DNA of 64,000 bases, taken from positions 57,978,391-58,042,390 of the forward strand of contig CM054179.1 of assembly GCA_028829895.1 (NCBI GenBank), written 5' to 3'. Every line of letters begins with the position of its first letter. The stretch's first letter is position 1. Made by a program: the position numbers and the translations under genes. The DNA comes from Sinotaia quadrata (taxonomy: Eukaryota > Mollusca > Gastropoda > Architaenioglossa > Viviparidae). The notes under the pieces are model-generated. The model made no database searches. It was not told the origin of the DNA and saw only the letters and a program-made list of their open reading frames with translations. Shown here piece after piece: positions 36,601 through 48,600 of the stretch.

Positions 36601-39600
36601 CATATGCACACACAATATATATCAATATATATATATATATATGGGAGGGGGAAAGGGGGAGGGAGTGAGTTCTGAGATGATAGCACACAAAAGATGGAAC
36701 ACTTCTCTATGATTTAGGTAATAACATTGACTTTAATATATGACAAATATTCCACATCTTTAAATCAAATTAAAAGCATAAAAGACTTATGTTGATTATT
36801 TTTTTTTTACACCTAACATACAACCATGATTTAAAGAGCTCACCCAGCAGCACAAACATCATAAAAGCTGTAAGTCCTGCAAATTCAAGACTGCTGTTGT
36901 GTGCAAGCTGAGCAGCCATATTGGCAACCACCACAGCCATTAAAATCACTCGTGATATCACTGGTGTATGCAGAAAAGCAGCCACTACCATTGTCAAAAG
37001 CAAATATGCCACATGGAGAACACAACATTGTAGCACCTCCAATTTGTAATCTGCAAAAAAAACGTTATATAACAGCATTGTTACTTTCATATGACAGATA
37101 AGGACTGTAGCACATTTACAATGACAAATACAATTATACTCCTTGTGAAAAGTCATACTACTTAGTAAATTTTAACAGAATACTAGCTGGATTCTTAATT
37201 TCTTTGGCTTCTTCAAATATCAGCCTTCCATCCCTGTCAAAAGAATACTCTAAATCAGTGGTGCACAAACTTTTTGAGTCGGGGGCCACAAAAAAGTGAA
37301 GATCAAAATCGTCCCATACAAGACAGACATCACATCTAAGAACACACAAATGACGATTAAGACTATAATTACGACAAAGAAGTTGTATACTAAGACTCAT
37401 TTTAAAAATGTTATGATACGTCAAATTTCACAAAGTCAGTGTGATGGATAGTGCTGCATGTCATCTGCAAGCTTCAAAAAAATGTCCGGCTTGATGTTTG
37501 ACGTTGAAAGATGCAAAATTGCTTCCAGATTATCATCAGTCAGCTGACCCCAGGTGTTGCTTTTGTTCAGTGAGAAAGCCTGTTTGCAGCAGTATGTGCT
37601 GCCAAGTATGCTGGTGTGGACAAGTGCATTATCCAGTCATCATTAAACTGCCAGTTTTCCTTGTCAACTTTTCTTTTACGATTAGCTGCCATTTTGTCAC
37701 AAAAATATAATCAAAATAAACAACAGAATGTGGTAGATCGGACACTAAGGCTTATGGTTGGTCAGTGGCTGGACCAGGAAGGGGCAAGTATAATGTGTGG
37801 GGTTTGCTGCCCATCTCGGTATAGCCTTTTTCTCTTGCCTCTGTGAGTGTTATGTCAGCGGGCAGACATCATCTGCACGGAGCGCCTGGAAAAATGGGTC
37901 AGGAGGTGCTGCTTTGTTTCAAATCACTTAATGTATGAGTAAACATTTGACTTTTTCGTTTGACATGGCGGGCCACTCGGCGACTCTTCGCGGGCCGGAG
38001 TTTGTGCACACTGCTCTAAATCATTGTACACAAATTAAAATCTGCAACTTTCAAACTAAACATTTAAACTCTTTCCTGCTAGCTTTCATAATTGATGATG
38101 TTCAAATGGTTTTATTTTTATAAAACAACCTAAGGGCATTTTCATGTCTTAAAATTTAAGAGATACTTTCATATATAGAAAACACTCTACTGGTTATATA
38201 AGGCTTTCATGATTATCTCTTATCATAATCTACAGCTGTTAAAGATTGTCTTTATGTACAATAAAAAAAATCCAAACAACTTTTGTATTAAAACTTCCTA
38301 AGTAAAAACAATACAGTGAAAAAAATGTTAACAAGTTAAACAAATGACGACTGGAACTCTATCAATCAGTAAAGATAAAAATTCTGTTCTTATATAAAGA
38401 GTAAAGCAAAAATGTAGCTCTCTGTAAACCAATACAAAGTAGGTGAGACAAAAGAGAAGATACCTTAACTTTTAATCAACACAAAAATTCTTTAGAATTA
38501 TTAATTTCTGATCTCTAATTTGCAAAATTATGAACCTAAGATTTAGCATGGATGAAATACCACAGTGTGCTAAGTATGCTCAAATTTGCAAACTTTTGAA
38601 CCTTAGATCTAGCATGGATAAAATACTATAGTGTGCTAAACATGCTCAAATTTGCAAACTTTGGAACCGTAGATCTAGTATAGGTAAAATACTATAGTGT
38701 GATAAACATGTTCAAATTTGCAAAATTTTGAACCCTAGATCTAGACTGGATGAAATACCACAGTATGATAAGCATGCTAAATTTTGCATTGTGTAATTCT
38801 GAGACTATTATTTGCAAATTAAAGAGCACATCGCTATTAAGATTAAAAATAATATATTTTCAAAAACTGCTAATTTCTGTCAAATTTTCATTTTAATAGG
38901 AAAATAGTTCCACAAAAATTATTCAAATGTCTTTAATATTAATGTCACACCCAATGATAATGCAGTCTTTGAAATGTATTCAAGGAAGAGGGTGTCTTTC
39001 AATTGTAAGATGTACTGCAAAATAAGTGAAAAACTTCAAGTGTAGGTAATTCTGTTTGTGTTTCAAGTGCCCATACAAAATAAGAGGGTTATTCATATTG
39101 TTTGTCAAATCTGTATACTGTACACAAATCTATTACTGCATACATATCTGTATACTGTACACAAATCTGTATACTATACACATATCTGTATACTGTACAC
39201 AAATCTGTATACTGTACACATATCTATATACTGTACACATATCTGTATACTGTACACAAATCTGTATATTGCACAGCCTTTTTTTCACTCAGGAAAAAGA
39301 TCAGAACACCTGACTTTATGAACTCTGTTTCCTTTTGCTATTTTGTTTTTGGTGATTTTTTACACAACAGCATTGCTGCAATTTGTTTGATGACGCGATC
39401 GGCATGCTATAAAAATGTACATACACTGTACATGTTTACTAACAACAAAAAGCTTAATGTGCACCAACCAACATCAGAGATTTACCAGTAGATGTATGCA
39501 ATAAAAATGTACAAACCTTTCATTATATTCTCCAACATTGCAAACACAAAGATTGCTCACAAAATCACAAAAAAACCTGCAGGGTGTATACTGTAGTTCG

Positions 39601-42600
39601 TTTTTACAAAGGGCTAACCAAAGTCAAAATTAAATTTGTGAGTCATTTCTCTCTGACACAGCTATGAAAAGTATTGTATGTGTGGTTACTTCAAAAGCAG
39701 GCTAATTAACATAAAAGAGGTGTGAGCCAGTTGAAGGGCATCGGTAACTAACATTTTCAAAAGCTGGCGATGATTAGTCACGGGGATCGAGATAACCAAT
39801 GTTAAGTGGCAATTTTGGCCCTCTTTTGTGCTCGAGATATTAGGGTTCAGCGACATAAAAGAATCGACATAACTGATGAGAAATGCTAAGACAAAGAGGG
39901 AATTTGGCGGTTCCACTTCAACATAACAGGTTTGTGAGTTAACCGAGGTCGAGATAAGTGGGTCCAATTGTATATATAATCAGGGGCGCACAAACCGCAG
40001 CCTGCGGGCTGCATGCGGCCCAAGACAGGGCTCTGTGCAGCCCCCCGGAGGAGTTTAAGATGTTACTATTATTAGGAATTGTAGAACACATTATTTCATT
40101 ATTTGTGTTGTTTTTTTTTTTTCTGACTTGCAGCCCTCCACGCACTATCAATTGGAAATTTGGCCCTCTTGCCTTAAAAGTTTGTTCACCCCTGATATAT
40201 ATGTATGTTCATCCTATAAGAACTATTCTGTAACTATTTTGCTATGCAACTAATGTCTATTTGTGTTCATACTATATATTTGTATGTTCATCCTACAAGA
40301 ACTATTTTGCTATGCAACTAATGTCTATTTGTGTTCATACTATATATATGTATGTTCATCCTACAAGAACTATTTTGCTATGAAACTAATGTTTATTTGT
40401 GTTCATACAACAAATTTATGTTCATCCTACATGAAAATTTCTTTAACTATTTTGCTATGCAACTAATGTCTGTGTTCATACTAAATATTTATGTTCACCC
40501 TATATGGTTTTTTTATTCTGTAAATATTTTGCAAGGCAACTAAGGTCTATTTATATGCAATAACATCTTGATATGCTGGTGCAGTGCTGCCTCAGCTAGA
40601 GATAATACATTCTTTTAAATTTTATTTTCTTAAACATTCATTTAGATCTTCTGCTAAGCATGTTTATTCTGTCATGTTAGTAACTGGTAATGTTTTGTTA
40701 ATTAGTCTTTCCTAATTATTGGTAGTTAATTAATTGTTTCTGAATTTTTTACCAGATGCCTAATGCAGGAAAAAATATGTCACTAATTTTACCTGCTCCA
40801 CCAAGCAGCTGGGTGATCCAGGCAATGCGCTGCTCCAGGTAGATCTGAAGGTTTGAGACACTTGCAGTGATGTGAAAAACCGTGGCATTAATCTTCTGCA
40901 AGTTACCAAACACTTCTTGTTGCTGCCGCTGTAGAGTTGTGTGATGAGATAAAAGATGTTCACTGCTAGATTCTTTAAAACAAAATGAAATAAACCTGAT
41001 TTTCCTTGTGCTATATTGTTTTTTGTTTACAAATTTCACACATTTAACATGAAATATAGACAAAACCCTGGATACTTAACTTTTACATTTATCATTAACA
41101 ATTCACTAAAATTAAGAGAGTATGACATATAGATATGTCAAGAAATGAATATAACACACTATGTACATGTAGATTTGTAAAGAAATGAATATAAAAATGC
41201 TATGTATATACAGATTTGTTAAGAAATGACAAGCAGATATATACAAACTGGATGTGATAGGAAATTAAGATTATAAGTGACTAGTGAAGATTCTGATCTC
41301 ATGCAGATTTATCTAAAACAAACTGTTAAGATTACGAATGTCTAATAACAGGTTCCAATGTCATGCAGATTTACCTAAAATAAACTGTATTAAGATTATA
41401 ACTGACTAATGATAGATCCTGATCTCATGTTCATTTACCTAAAACAAATTATATTAAGATTATGAGTGATTATAACAGGTTCTAATCTCTCTCACCTAAG
41501 CGAGCAAGTGCTTCAGCAGCTTGTGATTGGATATTTTTCAAATCACGCAGGATGTCTTCATGCTTTGCCTGTTGGGCTAATCCTTGCTTCTTTATTAATT
41601 CTGATGTGATATCTGTAATACAAAGTAACACTAATAGAATGACGGAATATAATTATGAACTTTTTAAATGAGACACACATGTAATAAAAAGGGAAATAGA
41701 AAAATTTACAAGAAAAGCTACTATCCATTAACTACTATGTGATAAGTAGAAAGATAAGTAAGTATGAAATAATAAGATTATGGAAAAAAGAAAATTCTAG
41801 AATGTTTAATAGATTAACAAGATTTGTTGATTGATGATATATAGCTGACAGGATGAAGTCAGTATGAAGAGCTCTAAACACTCTCTGATAAATATGCCTA
41901 GAAGGGAAATAAGGCCGTCACCTGAATAAGAAAGACAGTGCCTTGTTGAAATGGCGTGACTGTGAACATATGCCAGCAACAGCTGCCATCTTAGAAAAGG
42001 TTATGTGCATTGTCTTTCATTATTTCTCTGAAACTCTACTCTCATTTCCATGATATCCATGAACTTGATTATATATTTATGTTAACTGTCTGCTTAAATC
42101 TATGCTAGGATAAACTGAATGATTGTCTAGCATTAATCGAACACTGTTGCGAAGTGTGTAAATGTCAACACTCTTTGATTATATTCATATGTTGTATATT
42201 TGATTGTTGATTTCATAAATTTATTACACATACTGATAAACATATGTTGGATAGAAAGAATATCTTCTCCTTTGGAAAAAAGTTTTCTATCTACAGAAAT
42301 ACTGTGTGATGGTAAATGTTTGTCTTTAATGTTGTGGGAGAGAGAAAACTTTACAGTGCCCACATATCTGCCAGGTGGTGTCTTCTAGAGAAATATTAAT
42401 AACATAAATTAAGATTCTCATCACTTGTAATTAGTTATGTGATCAATTAACAATAATAATCATAACCAATAACTAGTGTGGTGCAGGAGTCACATGAAGT
42501 TTAACAAACCAGAAACTAATTTAATAAGCACGAAAAACAAGTAAATTAGCATTTACTCACTAAGCTCAGCTCGAATTTTTTCTGCTAGTTCAGCAAGTTG

Positions 42601-45600
42601 TTTGTTACCAGTTGCAATGAGTGCTTTCTCTTGTTGTAGCTGAAGCAAGTTGTCAGTAACTAAGGTAACAACATCTTGCTGCCCTGAACGTAGTGCTTCG
42701 TGTGTCACAAGTAACTCCTGCTGGCTCTCAAACAACCCCCGAATTGTTTCAACTGTCATGCTTTGAAGTTGCTCTTGTCCATTCTAAATGAAAGAATACA
42801 TATATATTCAAAACATATAAAAGGAAAAAGCATTAGAACATTAGTAACAACAAAAGCTTAATACGGTAATTAGTATGAAAAAGTTTTCTTTACTACCAAG
42901 AACATTTCCCTATTTATGTAAATATTGTCAATGTTTACAAGGAAGTTTGGGGCTTCACTCAGATCACAAACATAATAATTTATGAGAGCTAATTTTATAA
43001 CATGTGACAAAATATTTATGATTTTTAATGGATATAAGTTAATAACATCTACATATGCACAAAATTCAAATGGAGAAAAGTACAGTTTAGAAATGATTAG
43101 AATCAAACCATGTTTTTTAAAAAATAAATAAATAAATGTAACGTAAAATTTTGTGCAAACTGTAGTTATCTTGAAAAAAAAAATCATCTAACTCAAAAAT
43201 TTAGTGCATATATTGTGGCTTAGGGGAAAAGTTGCATAAATTCAAGTCTAAGATGCATATTGTGCAAGTATGGAAGTGCCCATATGTCACACTGCCAACT
43301 CCTAAATATCTTAAGGAATCTCTCAATATTTTATTTTTCCATCCACCAAAGAGGTAAAAATTATATGAAGTACGTTCTATATTTCAAAAATTCAAAATTT
43401 TAACTTTTAATTTCTGCACAACACCACCACAAAACTGTAAATCTTGCACATGGAAGCAAGAAAATTACTTCCCAATGACTTTTTGCCAGAACAAAGCAAT
43501 TCCTCTTCATGGAAATCCAGTTTGTATCCTTCTTCTCCTTTGTTTAGAAATCATACACGTTAGTGTTGCTTGATTTAAAAATATGCACATTTAGTGCATC
43601 AAAGAAACTCCCTCCCCCCCCCAAAAAAAAAAAATAAAATAAAAAAATAAATAAATTTAAAAAAACAAAAACAAATAAAATATACCTGCAATTTAGCAGA
43701 TATTATTACAAGTTATTCTATAACTAAGACAGTGGTTCTCAACTTTTCTGGCCTCATGCACCCTAATATGCATATAATATTGAAAATCTTTTATTTTTTC
43801 TACATGAGTACATATACATTTACCTGGATTATTAAATTGGAATAAGTTTAAAAAAAAAAAATTCATAACTAATTACTTAACAGACTAAACTGAAGCATTC
43901 TTCAATAAACAAAATGTTCAATAAAATGCCAAAATATTGTAATTCAGTTTATTCAGACTTTCCTATTTAAGTTTTGCATAATAAATATTTTATTATGGCA
44001 TTAACTGTTAATCAAAATTGAAGTTGTCAGAATTGTTAAAGAAAAACTATTTTCTGGAACACTCTTGAAAATGAACTTCCTAATTTTTTTAATTACTATT
44101 GAGTATTTATCTAATTAGTTACATTAAGTTATAGCAATTTATTAAACAGATTGATAGAATCACTTATTTCATCACAGACTTTAAAATCACATCTAATTCT
44201 ATTCATCAACGAAACTGGATTACTCATCAAATCTTTTACAATAAAACAATATAAATACTTTAAAAACAGATACTCACTTTGAGATCAATCATGGATTGAA
44301 GTTGCGCAGCTGTTGCAGCAGCCAACTGATTGACTGAATTTTCTGTAAGCCGTCGGAACTGTAATTGCTGCGTAGCATAGCACATTGCACGAGCACGATT
44401 GCCAACAATCTGATAAGAATTCCATGTCACTCCATCCATATCTTTAGTGCATTCGCTAAGAGTCTAAAAGAAATCAAAGCTAGCAATTAAGCATAATAAG
44501 TTGCACCTAAAATACATATCTTTAGTGCATTCGCTAAGATTCTAAAAGAAATCAAAGCTAGCAATCAAGCATAATAAGTTGCACCTAAAATACATGCATT
44601 AACTAAAATATATACTGGCAGTCAGGGAGTGATGCAAGATTCCATAGTTGTCAGAAACCTTCTTAAGCTGTCTAGAATGATGTGTGATGAAAATTGAAAA
44701 TTAATTCTGATAACAGAAGTGTGAATTACTAGTCCTTCTGGAGTAAAACTAAAAAAAAAAAAGCTGTAATTTACTTGTATGGAGTGAACAATCTTGCAAT
44801 ACATCAATCCATATGTTTTGATTCATAAAATTATATAATCCCAATATAAACATATAAAAAAAATATCTTTCATAATGGCACTTCAAAAACAACAACAAAA
44901 AAAGATACCTGAGATGAAAATAGTGATCATATTAAAAATTATACAGGAACATCAAATTATATCATCAAGTGAACAGATGTTTGACAATGCCAACATTGTC
45001 ATACTATAATAAATACTCTATGAATAAATGAATGAGAGAAAAAAACCCACCATAAGACCATAAAAGTCTGAATTAAATATTAAGTATGCTCTTTGGTTTG
45101 ACCCTTAAACAATCATAGTGGAGCCTCTTATACTGTGCCACCTATTTACTTTATGACAAGACCTTGACAGACTAAATAAAGGATCAACTATATATGACAC
45201 AATGTAAATTGGTTGTCTTACAAATGCAAGCTTCTAAACTGAATATATGTGGACACTTCATGTCAGCAGGAACAGTCAAAGTTATATGAGGCATGATTAC
45301 CTCATGTGCAAAGTTGAGAGTAGATATGATCACATCCTGTCTATGAAAACTGTGCACAGTTGTTAGATATGATCATTTCTTGACTATCAAAACTGCGCAA
45401 ATAATTTTAGAAAAAAATAACAGAATTTATAAAGGAAAAGCACAAGACGTTTTTTGGTTAAGTTTTTGTGAAAAGAAATTATGTTTAGTTAAAATATCTC
45501 ACACCCCAAATCTGTTACCATAAATATTTGTGGCCACAAGAAATCTTGCACAAATGTGGATGGTTATATTTAGGATGCAAAGGCATAATGTGAAGGCTTA

Positions 45601-48600
45601 ACACATCTCTAGTCCATGGAAGGTGTTCTGCACCTTTACCTTGACTTCCCTGTGGTCTGTTCCCTAGTTTCAGATTGTAAGAGCACAAAACACCACCACC
45701 TCTAATCTATTGAGGGTGCTTTGCATCTTTATTTTCATTTCCCTGTGGCCTGTCCCCTAGCTTCAGATGATATAATGTGAAGGCAAAACACATCATCTGT
45801 AGCCAACAAAGGTGTACTGCATCCATATCTTGACCTCCTGGTGGTCCGTCCCTCAGCTTCACATGACAACTAAAGTAAATTCTGCAATAGTTGGAACTAT
45901 TCTCTTGCCAATTAAACAAGTTACATAATTTAAATAGAATTTGATATACAGACCAATTACATCTATTAACATGTTGGATGCCAGGTGATCTTGCTGCACC
46001 CTAAAAATGTTATAGGTGACCTTACTAAAAATGAATTTAAAATCAGTATTCTAAAAATATTTAATCAGTCTAATTTTATGGATTCGGTCGTGAACTATAG
46101 GCATTTTCTTGTCTGAAAAGTGTAAACAACTCAGAAGCAGACAAAATGTACAGTCGGACCTGACTTTAGGAAAAAAGGATAAATGTAAAGTTTACTATCA
46201 TAAAAATAATTATCAGTACTAGGTTTCCAATCTACTGATATCATAGAAAGTAAATAAATAAATTGGCAAAAGTAGAACAGCACATGAGTTTACATGAATT
46301 TAGAGTTGTGCAGTAATGTGTCAGGACACATATTCGTATGTGTTACACTATATCCACAAATGCTTGAAAAACATTCAATATCTTTCTTCAAATTAGATTT
46401 GTACTTCATTATTTACAGCAAAAGCATGTGGCTTTGCATGTAGGTCATTGCATGCCAATCCTTCCATTTTGAAACAACCGGCCTGTTCTGGAAAATACAG
46501 GTCAGCATCTCTTATCAATGTAAGTTTGTAAGGGCTGGTAATTATTCATTTTCTGAATACTTATATAAAAACAGAAGAAAAATCTTTCAAGTACAAATTT
46601 GGCTGTAGGGCTGACACAGACTGTCAATGCATTTGAAGTCCCATGACTGGCAAGTTTTCTATGCTTTATTGCCTGCCAAAACAAACACATACTAGCTTCA
46701 GACTGAATGATCATTTGATAGACTAAAAATAAGCATGCAGGCAAGGGAGCTCCTATATGATACTTAAACGGAGAACAGGTTAAAGAAGCATGCACAATAA
46801 CAACAAAAATCATACTTAAAATATAATGGTTCAGCAACCTAAAGCCTATCAGTTTCTACTTATGTATTAATATTTAAGGATCAATGAGAAATAAGCATCA
46901 ATTTCACAATAAATACTTTTTACAAATTTAAAAAAAAAAAAGAAAGAAACTAATCTCAAAATCAATCATAATAAATTTAGACTTTTGCAAAGTCACTGAA
47001 AATTCCTTGCTTCATAAATGTGCAACCATGAAAAATTACCACAATCAAATTTAAAACCTCCTTACCATATCTTTGGTACAAGTGAAGATTGGCCTATTTT
47101 CTACTTCGCATTGACAGTTCAACAACTGAACAGACAATTTGCCCAACTCTTCCTCAGATAACTCTCCACAGCGCTTTTTTAGAAGATAAATAACCTGCAG
47201 AAAGATATGGAAATTAATTGAATTATTTTAAAACTATACAATTATTTATTTGTTTAGAAGTACTTGATAGTTTGTATTACAGTGAAATTTAACAGAATAC
47301 CTCAATCACAGAATTCGTCATTATAATTGATATGAAACATAGGTTGATATTGATTGTCATTGGTATTACTATTATACCATACTAATCATAGTTTACAAAA
47401 CAGTCAAAATCAAATCATAATAAATTATCTATAATAAGGAGACCTGGGGTTAAAATCCCATCAAGATCAATAGAGATTTCAACTGATGCATTTACAGATC
47501 TTGTTAATACAAATGAACTTTTAAATACAATTATTAATGTTGTCCTTGATGAAATACAGTAAGTCAATTATTTTCTCTGATAATAGATATATGAGAAAGA
47601 CTGATAAGAATTATCTTTAAATAACATCTTATAATGTCTAATGAGAATTCTTTTGAAAATGAATAAAAAATACAGAGCATTTAATGTCATTCAATATAAA
47701 ACAGCAAAAGCTAGAGAAATGGTATTAACAAATATGTTCTACTTCTATTGTCCTTTTTTAGTCGGCAATAATAGAGTATATCATATATACAGCTATTTAT
47801 ATAGCTAATAACTGTTATAGTATTCACTATTCATGCAATATCTAGTAATCAATACAGTATTTACTAAAGATGGAGGTGAAGATGACAACAAACTATGACC
47901 AAATATAATATCAACAATAATATGCAGCCATAATGAAACAGTTCAAATACTGAAGCTTCAGTAGGAAAGGTCACCCAGACATTTATAAATCAGATAAATG
48001 GATGATTTATGCTTCAGTTCTGACTCAAACTATAATCAATAGGTAATATCTTTTCTATGAGTAAATGTTCAGTATAAGTACATGTATTTATGAATAATAA
48101 ACAAAAACATATATATTAGTATTAGTGGCAAGTTAAAATGTAACACTTATAATTGACAATGAAACTGAATTATGAAACCAAAACACTAGAAAACAGCATT
48201 TAACTGAAGAAACATAACAAAGCCAGAGTTATTTTATTACTGTATACCAAGTAAATAACATAAAATTAAAAGTAGAATGAAGATTAAAAAAATACAAGTA
48301 CACAAAGTATATCTATTCTGTATTATTGAAAGATCTAACTAATAAATAAACATGCACACACACATCTTTTGATTAATAACAGACAATCATTTAAAATCTT
48401 TTTATAAATACAATCTGTTCATACTATCAACATCACCAGGAACTATTAGTAATAAAGAAGTGAGTGGACTGAAACTTTAAGCAGAAATTTTATTTAGGTC
48501 TCATTGAAAAAAAACTCATGCAGTTATGATAACAAGTGATAAGCGGCACGTAATTTCTGAGGCCATCATCTTCCTCCTAACCCCACATTTAAAATTTTTA

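Noticed and set aside
37158..37846. Open frames on both strands with Cys-rich readings
   Set aside because: They lie mostly inside the 756-bp hAT element, with no transposase or host domain recognised and no splice support.
39056..39491. Tyr/Cys/Thr-rich plus-strand frames up to 129 codons
   Set aside because: By-products of an 18-bp tandem repeat, open in all three frames.
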